From contig CAMIVY010000007.1 of the NCBI GenBank assembly GCA_946402275.1, positions 1 through 64,000 on the forward strand: a stretch of DNA of 64,000 nucleotides. Direction: 5' to 3'. Shown piece by piece: positions 51,187 through 60,868 of this stretch. The stretch's first letter is position 1. Every line of letters starts with the position of its first letter. A program made the translations under genes and the position numbers. Under the pieces are notes generated by a model that searched no databases, was not told where the DNA came from, and saw only the letters and a list, made by a program, of their open reading frames with translations. The DNA is from an uncultured Prevotella sp. (lineage in GTDB: Bacteria > Bacteroidota > Bacteroidia > Bacteroidales > Bacteroidaceae).

Positions 51187-52319
51187 AACTTCTTCCGATA
51201 GCAACGGTGGCGGCGACAGGGAATAGCTTCCAAGTATTGCCATTGAGATAGTACACCTTCGTTGCTCTCCATCTGTGGACCTGTGATGGCCCATTCAAAA
51301 TGATAGCGCTGGAACCAGCGGATGAGATCATCGAAGATGAGGGCATTGGCTCCCTTGGCGCGGTATTCTGGCAATACACCGATGAGCAGCAAATCGACAA
51401 GTGGAGTACGATGCCATTTGAGCACCTTTAGCATGTGCCACCAGCCAAAGGGCAGGAAACGCCCGTCATTAGTTTTCTGCATGGCTTGTGAGAATGAGGG
51501 GAAAGTGATACCAAAGCCGATGAGCTTCTCACCATCCATGATGCCCGTTATCAAATTCAGGTCAGCTATCTTGATGTAGTCGTTCACTAATTTGTTAATC
51601 TGGCGGTCGCTAAGTTGGCTGAAGCCATAGAGATCCTTATAGGTGGTGTTGAGCAGGTTGAACAACTGGCGGCCATAGCCCTGGTCAATGAGTTCCTTAC
51701 GGGTGAACTTATGGACACGCAGACCATAGCGTTTGCGAACCATCTCTGTAATCTTCGAGAATTTCTCAGGAACCGTTTCGGGCACTTTGACCTTCATCTC
51801 CACGTAGTCATTGTCTTTCTTGAAACACTGCATCTGTTCCATGTGCTGCGGATAGTAGGCATAGTTGTAGTTGATGTACATGGTAGATAACTGGTCGAAG
51901 CCTTCAACCAGCATTCCTTCGCGGTCGGTATCGATAAAGCCCAGAGGACCTGCAATTTCTGTCATGCCCTTGCTGCGTCCCCAGTCCTCCACAGCCTGAA
52001 GCAGTGCTGTGCTTACGCTGATATCATCGATGAAGTCAAACCAACCGAATCGTACTTGATGGCAGTTCCATCGTTCGTTGGCACGACGGTTGATAATGGC
52101 AGCCACGCGACCTACCATCTTGCCATCTCGGAAGGCCATAAAGTATTTTGCCTCGCAGCATTCGAACGATGGGTTCTTGTCGCTGCGAAGCGTATTCATC
52201 TCCTCACTGAAGAGGTAAGGAACGACATAGTCGTTGCCACGATATAGGTCGTAGTAAAATTGAACGAACTGTTTCAGTTCCTTCCGATTGGTCACTTGTC
52301 TGATTTCAATCGTGCGCAT
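51183..52319 (-). CDS. GNAT-like N-acetyltransferase family protein
   Basis: 378 residues. The N-terminal part (VTNRKELKQFVQFYYDLYRGNDYVVPYLFSEEMNTLRSDKNPSFE) and a C-terminal GVLPEYRAKGANALIFDDLIRWFQ acetyl-CoA-loop-like segment (about 315-340) match the double-GNAT proteins common in Bacteroidetes, often annotated as hypothetical. The acceptor is unknown. It converges on ispG with a 4-bp overlap. Confidence 0.75.
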   Translation of the reverse strand: MRTIEIRQVTNRKELKQFVQFYYDLYRGNDYVVPYLFSEEMNTLRSDKNPSFECCEAKYFMAFRDGKMVGRVAAIINRRANERWNCHQVRFGWFDFIDDISVSTALLQAVEDWGRSKGMTEIAGPLGFIDTDREGMLVEGFDQLSTMYINYNYAYYPQHMEQMQCFKKDNDYVEMKVKVPETVPEKFSKITEMVRKRYGLRVHKFTRKELIDQGYGRQLFNLLNTTYKDLYGFSQLSDRQINKLVNDYIKIADLNLITGIMDGEKLIGFGITFPSFSQAMQKTNDGRFLPFGWWHMLKVLKWHRTPLVDLLLIGVLPEYRAKGANALIFDDLIRWFQRYHFEWAITGPQMESNEGVLSQWQYLEAIPCRRHRCYRKKF

Positions 52320-52338
52320 TCTTTTTCTTTTCTGAGTG

Positions 52339-52346
52339 CAAAGATA
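52339..52346 (-). promoter_or_regulatory. -7 box for the GNAT-like gene
   Basis: The minus strand reads TATCTTTG, 20 bp upstream of the ATG. Confidence 0.55.
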
Positions 52347-52455
52347 CTAAATAGGATGTAAATAGCCAAAAATTAACGATAATTATTAAACCATATTGCC
52401 ATTTGAGCGTCTTAAATATAAACTATTAAAATAATATATATAAAACAAAACAACA

Positions 52456-52926
52456 ATGAAAAGACTGTTTTTGATGGCTGTTGCCATGATGGTAACCATC
52501 GCTATGAGTGCTCAGGCGAGCAAAACAAGTAACAAAAAATGTGATATGAACGAGAAGAAATGTGAAAAGGAGTGCTGCCAAAAGACACGCAGCGCTAGCT
52601 TCCTCTATGAGAAGGATTTGAAATGGGAAGATGCAGAACCTGGTGTTCAGCGCCAGATTATGGGTTATGACGGTCAGTTGATGGTAGTAAAGGTGAAGTT
52701 TGAGAAGGGTGCTGTAGGCAAAGCTCATAAGCACTACCATACGCAGGCAACCTACGTGGCCAGTGGTAAGTTCGAACTGACTATCGACGGTGAGAAAAAG
52801 ATTCTGGAGGCTGGCGACGGCTATTATGTGGCTCCTGACGTGTTGCACGGTTGTGTTTGTCTAGAAGCTGGTGTGCTGATTGATACCTTCAGTCCGATGC
52901 GTGCTGATTTCTTAGGTAAGAAATAA
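52456..52926 (+). CDS. Exported cupin, KdgF-like
   Basis: 156 residues: a signal peptide ending AMSAQA, a Cys/Lys-rich stretch (KKCDMNEKKCEKECC), then a cupin barrel with metal-ligand motif HKHYHTQATYVASGKFELTIDGEKKILEAGDGYYVAPDVLHG (about 94-135). The barrel resembles KdgF, which helps linearise unsaturated uronates from pectin or alginate. A PL10 lyase follows after 3 bp, which supports that role. KdgF proteins are often cytoplasmic; the signal peptide here is notable. Confidence 0.78.
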   Translation: MKRLFLMAVAMMVTIAMSAQASKTSNKKCDMNEKKCEKECCQKTRSASFLYEKDLKWEDAEPGVQRQIMGYDGQLMVVKVKFEKGAVGKAHKHYHTQATYVASGKFELTIDGEKKILEAGDGYYVAPDVLHGCVCLEAGVLIDTFSPMRADFLGKK

Positions 52927-52929
52927 CGT

Positions 52930-54522
52930 ATGAAAAGGTTGTCCCTCTTATTCGTAATCCTCATGGCATCTCTCTCTATGAGAGCTGGCGACAAGGAAGC
53001 GAGACAGACCATGCGGCGTGCCACTCAATACATGATGGATGTGGTATCTTATAAGGGTGGCTTTGTATGGAGTTATCTGCCAGACTTTTCCCGTCAGTGG
53101 GGAGAGTTGGAGGCATGGCGCACGATGGTATGGCTCCAGTCGCCCAGTACGCCGGATGTCGGTCAGGTATTGCTGGATGCCTATCATGCCACTGGTGATG
53201 AATATTACTACGAGAGTGCGTGCAAGGTAGCTCATTGCATTATCCACGGGCAGCATCCTTCAGGTGGATGGAACTATATGTTCGATTACGAGTCAGAGGA
53301 GACAACGAAGAAATGGTATGCCACCATCGGCCGTCAGGCTTGGCGACTGGAGGAGTTCCAGCATTATTACGGTAATGCGACCTTTGACGATGAGGCCACG
53401 ATGCATTGTGCCGAGTTTTTACTCCGCATCTATCTGGAGAAAAAGGCTCCTGAATTCTATGCACCGTTGCAAAAGGCTATTGGATTCTTTTTGGAGAGTC
53501 AGTATGGCAATGGCGGCTGGCCACAGCGTTATCCGCTGATGTACGACCATCCGTTTCGTGGGAAGGCAGACTACTCGTCGTTTATTACTATCAACGATGA
53601 TGTGATGCCCAGTAACATCGAGTTCCTGACCCAGTGCTATACATCGTTGGGCATGAAGGAACTGAAAGACCCCATACTAAGGGCGATGCACTGTATGCGT
53701 GACCTGCAACAGCCCTTGCCCTTGGCAGGATGGGGCGACCAATACTTTGTGAAGGACCAGAAGCCAGCGCATGCCCGTTCTTACGAGCCTAGATCGGTGA
53801 ACACGGGTACTACGGTGGCTATGATACACCAGATGATTCACTTCTATAAACAGACAGGCGACAAGAGTTTCCTGAAAGGGATACCCCATGCCATCCAGTT
53901 CCTAGAGAGCCAGCGGTTGCCTGCGGACTGGGTGGCTCAGTCAGGACGCCGTCCGTTAGGAGAAGGCGACATCTTCATGCCACGTTTCATAGACCCTGAC
54001 ACCCATAAGCCGATGTATGTTCATCGTAAGGGCTCTAATGTAGTGAATGGCCAGTATTATACAGATAGTATTCCTGCTGCCACGATAGCTCACTATAGTT
54101 CCTTTATGATCACCAATCCAACAATGCTTCATAAAGCACTGGAGGAGGCGGAGGCGTTGGATCAGAAACAACTGAAGCAGCAGTCGCCATTACGCAGGGC
54201 TACCACCAGTGGTCCGCAGGACTATTATTATCGCCAGCCTGTAGGTATGGGTCGTAGGATGCCTATGCCCAATGTTGACACGATTATTTCCTCGTTGGAT
54301 AGCGAAGGCCGTTGGATAACGGTGTTTCACCAGATATCGAATCCCTATAAGCCGATACCCGCTGATATGGAAACAGACAGTGACGATCGCCAGCACGCCC
54401 AAACTATGGTTGGCGACGAGTATGATACCTCACCATATTCTAATTTCGACGTGAAGGGCATTTCCACGCGTACATATATCTGGAATATGGTGGCATTGAT
54501 AAACAGCATCCGCCATCAATAA
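52930..54522 (+). CDS. pelA: Secreted pectate lyase, PL10 family
   Basis: 530 residues with a signal peptide ending LSMRA. The lyase has an alpha/alpha-toroid pattern with many Trp/Tyr/Gly repeats. GNGGWPQRYPL (about 194) is the PL10 signature, and RSYEPRSVN is in the catalytic region. A C-terminal extension of about 170 residues follows the catalytic part. It cleaves polygalacturonate to unsaturated oligomers. It forms an operon with the KdgF-like cupin and an EamA transporter. Confidence 0.85.
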   Translation: MKRLSLLFVILMASLSMRAGDKEARQTMRRATQYMMDVVSYKGGFVWSYLPDFSRQWGELEAWRTMVWLQSPSTPDVGQVLLDAYHATGDEYYYESACKVAHCIIHGQHPSGGWNYMFDYESEETTKKWYATIGRQAWRLEEFQHYYGNATFDDEATMHCAEFLLRIYLEKKAPEFYAPLQKAIGFFLESQYGNGGWPQRYPLMYDHPFRGKADYSSFITINDDVMPSNIEFLTQCYTSLGMKELKDPILRAMHCMRDLQQPLPLAGWGDQYFVKDQKPAHARSYEPRSVNTGTTVAMIHQMIHFYKQTGDKSFLKGIPHAIQFLESQRLPADWVAQSGRRPLGEGDIFMPRFIDPDTHKPMYVHRKGSNVVNGQYYTDSIPAATIAHYSSFMITNPTMLHKALEEAEALDQKQLKQQSPLRRATTSGPQDYYYRQPVGMGRRMPMPNVDTIISSLDSEGRWITVFHQISNPYKPIPADMETDSDDRQHAQTMVGDEYDTSPYSNFDVKGISTRTYIWNMVALINSIRHQ

Positions 54523-55452
54523 GTGATACACTATTTAGGTGAAATAATCTCTATAGGCGTGGCTTTTTCATGGACAGCCACGGCCTTGCTTTCTGAGTTT
54601 GGCAGCAAGCGCATGGGCAATCTGGTACTGAACGTCCTGCGCATGATGTTAGCACTGCTGTTTGCCCTATTTATGTTCTGGGTAGTAACCGGTTCGCCGC
54701 TACCCCTCAGTAGCTCGATGGAAGCCTATGGCTGGATGCTCCTCTCGGGACTAGTAGGTTACGTGATTGGCGACTATTGCCTGTTCCAATGTTACATCAT
54801 CATTGGCTCGCGTTTTGGTCAGCTCTTCATGACGTTGGCTCCCTTGGCTGCTGCCTTTACCGCATGGCTTTCCCTGGGAGAGCAGATGACAGCGATGAGC
54901 ATACTCGCTATGTTGATTACATTGTCAGGTATAGCCATCTCGGTATTGGGACGCGGTGAGCATCACCGAGTGTCGCTGAAACTCCCTCTTAACGGGGTAC
55001 TTTTTGCCATTGGGGCCGCAATCTGTCAGGGTGTAGGTTTGGTGCTGAGCAAGATAGGCATGAACTATTATGAGGCAAGTATGGATGGACAACAGGTTGC
55101 TTGGCTGTTGCCATTCTCTGCCAATTTCTTCCGTTGTGTAGCTGGACTGATAGGTTTCACCTTATTATTATATTTCAGAGAAGGACTGCGTCCCTTACGT
55201 GAAGCCTTACGCGACAAGGTCGATATGACTGCGGCAGCCACGACAACAATTTTCGGTCCTTTCGTAGGGGTAGGCTTCTCCTTGATGGCTGTTCAATATA
55301 CGGGAGCAGGCATTGCCAGTACGCTGATGGCGCTCACGCCTATTATAATCATTCTACCTTCCTATTGGCTCTTCCGCCAACCCATTACCCTCAAGGGCGT
55401 CATAGGTGCTCTCATCAGTGTCGTCGGAGTATCTCTCTTCTTCCTCTCCTGA
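54523..55452 (+). CDS. EamA/DMT family transporter
   Basis: 309 residues, ten predicted membrane segments in two EamA halves (SIGVAFSWTATALLSEFGSKRM and AICQGVGLVLSKIG). It starts at a GTG directly after the PL10 stop, with no spacer. DMT exporters move small metabolites; the substrate is unknown. Because of the operon it might move a pectin-derived product, but such proteins are often unrelated to neighbours. Its last 99 bp overlap the convergent helicase gene. Confidence 0.82.
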   Translation: MIHYLGEIISIGVAFSWTATALLSEFGSKRMGNLVLNVLRMMLALLFALFMFWVVTGSPLPLSSSMEAYGWMLLSGLVGYVIGDYCLFQCYIIIGSRFGQLFMTLAPLAAAFTAWLSLGEQMTAMSILAMLITLSGIAISVLGRGEHHRVSLKLPLNGVLFAIGAAICQGVGLVLSKIGMNYYEASMDGQQVAWLLPFSANFFRCVAGLIGFTLLLYFREGLRPLREALRDKVDMTAAATTTIFGPFVGVGFSLMAVQYTGAGIASTLMALTPIIIILPSYWLFRQPITLKGVIGALISVVGVSLFFLS

Positions 55453-57396
55453 GAATTGCTCTTTTTCCTCTCCTGACAATCCTTTGATATAACGCCACAG
55501 CTGTCGATAGAAGGCATGGCGGGTCATGGTTTGCTTATCGCCAATAATGATGAGTTTCATGCGGGCGCGAGTGATGGCCACATTCATGCGACGTAAGTCG
55601 CGGAGGAAACCTATCTGACCTTCGTCGTTGCTGCGGACCATCGAGATGACGATAACGTCACGCTCCTGACCTTGAAAGCCATCAACGGTATTGATGCTGA
55701 TGAGGCGACGGAAGGGCTTGAAATATTCTTTTTTCATCAGCAACCGCCGTAAGTATTGAACCTGTGCACGATAGGGTGATATGATACCTACGTCGATACG
55801 CTCATCCAGAAGGCGCTGTTTTCCGATGCGCTCAAAATAATGCTGAAGGGTATCGAGTGTCAACTCTGCCTCAGACTTGTTGATACGCCCAAAAGATTCT
55901 CCGACGAATTGTTCGTGGTAATCGGGCTTTTCTAGATTATCTAGATTGTCTAGACGGTCTAGATTATCTAGATGGTCTAGATGATTAGGACTAATCCACT
56001 CTATTGGGATATCCAGGTCGAGGATGCTTCGATATTTCACCTCGGGCGCACTCTCCACCTGTCCGCCATAGAAATAATTGCTGGAGAAACGCATGATGTC
56101 ATCGTTCATGCGATACTGTATCTTCAGCAGGGTGACAGCCTCAGGATGCATCTCAACGATACGCTCCATGAGTGTCTTGCTCAATCCTGCTTTAAGGGCG
56201 GCAATGCTCTTGACGGTAGGAGGAAGCTGGCAATGGTCACCAGCAAGGATGACACGACTGACACGGCGCATGGGAATCCAGCAGGAGGCTTCCAGCGCTT
56301 GGGCGGCTTCGTCAATAAACAACGTGCCAAATTTCTGACCATCCAGCAAACGGTTGGCTGAACCAACAAGGGTAGAAGCAATAACACGCGCTTCGCCAAA
56401 GAGGTCACTGTTGATGCGAATCTCTAATTCTGTGGCGCGACTCTTTAAGCTCTCCAACTTCTGGTGGAACTTTTCATCTCCCCTTTTACGACGATTTCTC
56501 AGGTCACGGATAGCTTTTCTTATAGCCCATAGCTGCGGGTAGTCGGGGTGTGCTTCAAAACGACGCTCGTAGGTAAACGACAGCATTTTGTCGTTGACTC
56601 TAGTAGGATTGCCAAGGCGTAACACGTTGATACCTCTGTCAACGAGTTTTTCAGAAATCCAGTCAACAGCCATATTGCTTTGTGCACATACTAGCACTTG
56701 ATTCTCTCGCATCAGAGTTTCGCGGATAGCCTCCACCAGGGTTGTTGTTTTTCCCGTTCCAGGAGGACCGTGTACGATAGCAACATCCTTGGCGCGTAGC
56801 ACTTTATTCACGGCTTCCTCCTGAGTGGGATTCAGATAGGGGAAATGCATGGAAGGAAAGACAAACGTCTCTGGTTTCTGTCGCGAATAGAAGAGGTCGC
56901 GGAGGTAACCCAGTCTGCCTTTTCCCTTAATGGCTCGGTCAAGAGCCTCCATCATCAGTCGGTAAGAGGTCTCGTCGAAGGAGAGTTGCACACCCAGGTT
57001 TTCGGCATTCTGTAAATCGAGGATGTTCGCATTGTCCGGCATGGTAACAACTAAGCGGTCGCCATCCGCATAGCTTACCGTTGCTGTAAAGCGGAAATAG
57101 GAAATTTTGGAATGGTCGGTGTCAACGGAGAAGAACTGGACTGGTCTGCCAAACTCAAAGCAGTGCTCAATGTCTGTATCCGTGTTGCGTACCACTTCAA
57201 TGGCCAATTGGTTCAGCGAGTTGTAATAGCTCTTGCTTACCTTCACGGGCCACCAGGCATCACCACGCTTTACTTTCCGCTCAATGCCCACCTGTTCGGT
57301 TTGCTGACGGAAAGCCTCCTTTTCAGAATTATACTCCAACTGCAACAACAGACGTTGCTGCTGGAGTACCTGTATAGCTGGTTCCTGTGATGCCAT
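55354..57396 (-). CDS. Superfamily 1 DNA/RNA helicase (IGHMBP2/DNA2-like)
   Basis: 680 residues. A beta-rich N-terminal domain (about 40-130) is followed by the SF1 core: QEEAVNKVL, Walker A HGPPGTGKTTT (about 208), FIDEAAQALE (Walker B), GDHCQLPPT, YRMNDDIM and NTVDGFQGQERDVIVISMVRS. It unwinds nucleic acid with ATP. Between motifs a repeat-encoded insert reads HLDNLDRLDNLDNL. The acidic C-terminus (GEEEERYSDDTDES) lies over the end of the EamA gene. It follows the cytidylate kinase-like gene by 8 bp. Confidence 0.9.
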   Translation of the reverse strand: MASQEPAIQVLQQQRLLLQLEYNSEKEAFRQQTEQVGIERKVKRGDAWWPVKVSKSYYNSLNQLAIEVVRNTDTDIEHCFEFGRPVQFFSVDTDHSKISYFRFTATVSYADGDRLVVTMPDNANILDLQNAENLGVQLSFDETSYRLMMEALDRAIKGKGRLGYLRDLFYSRQKPETFVFPSMHFPYLNPTQEEAVNKVLRAKDVAIVHGPPGTGKTTTLVEAIRETLMRENQVLVCAQSNMAVDWISEKLVDRGINVLRLGNPTRVNDKMLSFTYERRFEAHPDYPQLWAIRKAIRDLRNRRKRGDEKFHQKLESLKSRATELEIRINSDLFGEARVIASTLVGSANRLLDGQKFGTLFIDEAAQALEASCWIPMRRVSRVILAGDHCQLPPTVKSIAALKAGLSKTLMERIVEMHPEAVTLLKIQYRMNDDIMRFSSNYFYGGQVESAPEVKYRSILDLDIPIEWISPNHLDHLDNLDRLDNLDNLEKPDYHEQFVGESFGRINKSEAELTLDTLQHYFERIGKQRLLDERIDVGIISPYRAQVQYLRRLLMKKEYFKPFRRLISINTVDGFQGQERDVIVISMVRSNDEGQIGFLRDLRRMNVAITRARMKLIIIGDKQTMTRHAFYRQLWRYIKGLSGEEKEQFSGEEEERYSDDTDESTYDALEGNGLAEEPIGR
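55931..55984 (-). repeat. Six tandem 9-bp repeats inside the helicase gene
   Basis: TCTAGATTA, TCTAGATTG, TCTAGACGG, TCTAGATTA, TCTAGATGG and TCTAGATGA follow each other without gaps. They encode alternating LDN/LDR/LDH triplets and keep the frame. The insert sits in a surface region between helicase motifs and is likely variable between strains. Confidence 0.8.
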
Positions 57397-57404
57397 CCAG
57401 ACTT

Positions 57405-58043
57405 TTACTTGATGTATTTCAGGATGATTTCAAGGGCCTCGTCCTCTGTGTGGTCGTCCATGTTGATGACTAGGTCGTAGTTCCTAGTGTCATATCTTGA
57501 TGAACCCGTGTACTTCTTGACATAGTTCTCGCGTGCTTCGTCAACCTGCTCGATAATCTCACGGGCCTGTTCATAAGTGATTTCACGCTTGCGCACCAGT
57601 CGTTCTATGCGGTGCTGCATGGAAGCCTGAATTAGGATGCTCAGATGGTTGGGGTGGTTGCGGAAGATATGGAAGCCGCTACGTCCTGCAATGATGCACG
57701 AACCGTCCTCTGCGATACCTTTCAGGATTTCCGTTTCCGTCTGGAAGATCTCGTCCGTAATCAGAAAGTCGGGCATGTTGATGGGGGTACCTATATAGGA
57801 AGGTCCTACGTAGTTGGGCATCATCATCATGCTACGCTTGCAGTCTGCCCACCAGTTATGTTTCTGTCCTTTCAGAAACTCAATCTGTTCAACCGTCAGG
57901 TGGTATTGCTCCTTCAGCTGTTGAATCAGTGCCTTATCATAGAAAGGTACATTCAGTTTTTTGCTCAGTTTCTCACCAATGGTTCTGCCACCGGAACCCA
58001 ACTCACGATTAATGGTAATGACAAATTTCTCGTACTTGTTCAT
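57405..58043 (-). CDS. Cytidylate kinase-like family protein
   Basis: 212 residues with a P-loop-like INRELGSGGRTIGEKLSKKL (about 11-30), then FYDKALIQ and CIIAGRSG. It belongs to the cytidylate kinase-like family common in Bacteroidetes and Firmicutes, whose substrate is unknown; it is not the canonical Cmk. It is 11 bp downstream of the PL1 lyase gene and 8 bp upstream of the helicase. Confidence 0.85.
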   Translation of the reverse strand: MNKYEKFVITINRELGSGGRTIGEKLSKKLNVPFYDKALIQQLKEQYHLTVEQIEFLKGQKHNWWADCKRSMMMMPNYVGPSYIGTPINMPDFLITDEIFQTETEILKGIAEDGSCIIAGRSGFHIFRNHPNHLSILIQASMQHRIERLVRKREITYEQAREIIEQVDEARENYVKKYTGSSRYDTRNYDLVINMDDHTEDEALEIILKYIK

Positions 58044-58054
58044 AATGATAAATT

Positions 58055-60787
58055 TTAATTGATAATATGTTTTCTTCCGTTTTGAATATAAATACCTTTC
58101 GTTGGTTTCACGATATGACGTCCCTGCAGGTCGAAGACGGGAGCGTTCTTGTCGAGAGTCATCACATCGTTGTTGATGTTATGGATGCCAGTAACCCCTT
58201 GTCCATAAGCAAAGTTAAAGGCGCGTTCCAGACTGATACCATCTTCGGTGGCCTTTACCATAATGGTGAACAACTTAGGGGTAGCAGCTGTGGGCGTAAC
58301 AGTTAACAGTCCTCCTGTCTCATTGGCTGTCACACCAATAGGGGCAGTGATAGAATAGGCTGGAGAGTTGTAACCCGCAAAGAAATCTTTGAGTGTGATT
58401 TGCTTTTCACCCTCGATAATATAATTAGGTACGGCAATCCAGTTGAGGTATTCTTCCAGGTCAGTATAGTAGTCACCGTCGCGGTCTTCGTTGTTATTTG
58501 CTACGCTCGGGTTGGTTTCTGTCAGCGCCTCAAACCAGTCGGGGATACCATCCTGGTCTGTATCCCAGTCTGTACCGCGTTGTGCATTGACAATGCCCAG
58601 TTTCTCCAGGTCAAAACCTTCGCAACCAGCATCCTCTTCGGAGTCGATAAGACCAGGTCTTCCGCTACGACTGCCCTTAGTGCTTGTTGTTCCTGCTATT
58701 GTCTCACTGACCATACGCTGGTCATGCAGGTCGAAGAACGGTTGTGTACAGCCAACGTCTGAGAGTACATTCTTGAAGGCTGCTTGTGCTGTCTCCATAT
58801 TACCCTCTGGGTTCATGAAACTGAAAGGAACAGTAGGTAGTGGGTCCCAGTCAACGACCTGTCCTCCTGAAGTGCTGTATTTGTAGGTGGTTCCTTTTTT
58901 GTCTTCTGTCAGTGCTCCATTATTCTTCTCCTGACGTATATTTCCATGCACATAAACACTTTGTGTGCCAGAGCCTGTTCCTTCCAGTTGCAGGTTCATG
59001 AGTGTCGAGGTGCTGTTGACCCCCATCTTGTAGAAGTTATTGCAGAAGTTCATCTCATGGGTTCCACCATCCGTGGCTCTACCACCCCAATTATATACTA
59101 CATTATTGTAAATGTCATGATGACCGTCATAGCTTCCTTTGCCATCCAGTCCGCCGGAGATACTCCAGTTGCGTCCCTCGCAGTGAGCCAATAGGTTGTG
59201 GTGATAAGTACCAGGCTGTCCTCCCATCTCTCCACCACCAATGGTAGCGGCGTATCCGTGCCTGTCGCCTACACCGTAGTTCGGATGACCTGCTTGGTTC
59301 AGTGCCTCACTGATAAGCGTATGCTGTAAGGTCAGTCCCTTGCCGTTTCGACTGGAGAATGCTTCGTCGATGGTCCATGAGATGGAGCAGTGGTCCATGA
59401 TAGCATGATCGTTGCCTGCCATGCCCATTCCGTCGAGTCCGCTGAGTGTGGTCTCTTCAGAGGTTCCGGCCTCATCGCCATACGAGTAATCGTTCTTCCC
59501 GCCAGGAATCAGGTTGTTAACCAACTTCTTATGTCCCAATCGCATACGGAGGAAACGGGTGATACCATCGGAAGCCATACCAAAAGGGCAGGTACGCAGC
59601 ATAACACCATTGCCGGGAGCCGTCTGACCAGCTATCGTGACAAATTTGTCAGCACAGGTCAGGCGACTCTTCAACGAGATGACACCAGCCACGTCAAAAA
59701 CGATGGTCCGCGGTCCGCTGACCTTCTTGATGCCATAGCGGAAAGAGCCTTCTATTGGATTTATATCGTCACCGTTATCTTCTAGATTCGTCACATGATA
59801 TACCACTCCGCCACGTCCGCCAATGGCATAACGTCCATACCCTTCTGCCCCTGGGAATGCCAAGCGGGCGGGTTGGAAAGTCATCACTTTTCCTTGATGG
59901 AAAATTCCGTTTACTTGTTCATCCACTCGCCACCAATAGCGCACTAGCGGTGAGAAGCCTGCTTCAACATATTGCGGCTCGCTGCCTTCATACTGGGCTG
60001 TAGTAGCCTCGGCAACAGTTGTAGAGTCGGTACCATATATCAGTCGATGGGCAGTAGCTCCTTCGGCTGGAATCCAACTGAAAGCCACACTGCCTAAGTC
60101 ATCGATATCTACATGAAAGTCATAGTTGGCAGGAATGGGATCCATAATACCGTAGGGATTGGTGTCAAACTCCAATCCGTTAAGCATGATGCTGGTGCGG
60201 CTATATGTCTTTCCATCCTCAGGAACGCATGTGTATTGGATGACTACCGGCTGTCCTTCCGTTACCGTAAACTCGACATAGGAGAATCCGCATTCCGAGT
60301 TTTTTTTCGCCCCTGAAGAGTGCTTTATCCCAGTCACCTGTACTGTACCGTTAACACTCACCTGCACGTCAGGATGTGTCTGTCCGGCGTCAGTATCATT
60401 ATGATAGGCTATCACAGAATGCTTGCCCGCTGTCATACCTTCTATGGTCAGCGTAATAGCGGTTTTTCCAGAAGTAATCCATTGGTAGTTACCTCCTTCC
60501 AAGTGACAGGCGAAAACACCGTCTCCCAATAACTTGCTGTTTTGCTGGACGATGTTCTTGCTCCAGTTTGATGCGAGTGCAGTGGCCCCTTCCGAGGGCA
60601 CTATGGTTAACGTTATGCCGTTTCCCAATGTCTTGGAGTCGCTGGCTACTCTTCCGATGGGCCAGGCGATATAGTTGGGTTCGGTTACTTCAGAAGATTG
60701 TCTTCCGGAGAAATCAAAGTCAATTCTCTGTGCCATCACTATTCCAGTGGTGCACAACATAAATGCAATAGCAAGTACTTTTTTCAT
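58055..60787 (-). CDS. Large secreted pectate lyase-like protein, PL1 family
   Basis: 910 residues: signal peptide ending TGIVMA, an N-terminal beta domain, a fibronectin-like domain (about 215-305), then the PL1-type beta-helix starting AFPGAEGYGRYAIGGRGG (about 309) with EGSFRYGI, MDHCSISWTIDEAF and YNNVVYNWGGR. Calcium-type loops DTDQDGIPDWFE and NNEDRDGDYYTDLEE follow. It ends in a Prevotella sorting-like tail (VFDLQGRHI...GIYIQNGRKHIIN). It should cleave pectin or a related acidic polymer at the surface. It heads a leftward run with a kinase-like gene and a helicase. Confidence 0.85.
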   Translation of the reverse strand: MKKVLAIAFMLCTTGIVMAQRIDFDFSGRQSSEVTEPNYIAWPIGRVASDSKTLGNGITLTIVPSEGATALASNWSKNIVQQNSKLLGDGVFACHLEGGNYQWITSGKTAITLTIEGMTAGKHSVIAYHNDTDAGQTHPDVQVSVNGTVQVTGIKHSSGAKKNSECGFSYVEFTVTEGQPVVIQYTCVPEDGKTYSRTSIMLNGLEFDTNPYGIMDPIPANYDFHVDIDDLGSVAFSWIPAEGATAHRLIYGTDSTTVAEATTAQYEGSEPQYVEAGFSPLVRYWWRVDEQVNGIFHQGKVMTFQPARLAFPGAEGYGRYAIGGRGGVVYHVTNLEDNGDDINPIEGSFRYGIKKVSGPRTIVFDVAGVISLKSRLTCADKFVTIAGQTAPGNGVMLRTCPFGMASDGITRFLRMRLGHKKLVNNLIPGGKNDYSYGDEAGTSEETTLSGLDGMGMAGNDHAIMDHCSISWTIDEAFSSRNGKGLTLQHTLISEALNQAGHPNYGVGDRHGYAATIGGGEMGGQPGTYHHNLLAHCEGRNWSISGGLDGKGSYDGHHDIYNNVVYNWGGRATDGGTHEMNFCNNFYKMGVNSTSTLMNLQLEGTGSGTQSVYVHGNIRQEKNNGALTEDKKGTTYKYSTSGGQVVDWDPLPTVPFSFMNPEGNMETAQAAFKNVLSDVGCTQPFFDLHDQRMVSETIAGTTSTKGSRSGRPGLIDSEEDAGCEGFDLEKLGIVNAQRGTDWDTDQDGIPDWFEALTETNPSVANNNEDRDGDYYTDLEEYLNWIAVPNYIIEGEKQITLKDFFAGYNSPAYSITAPIGVTANETGGLLTVTPTAATPKLFTIMVKATEDGISLERAFNFAYGQGVTGIHNINNDVMTLDKNAPVFDLQGRHIVKPTKGIYIQNGRKHIIN

Positions 60788-60868
60788 GTTGATTTGTCTT
60801 AGTAGTTTATATATAGATGTTTTACGGTCTTGTTTGTTTTCAAAATCGCTTAGCCCAGATTCTGTCTC

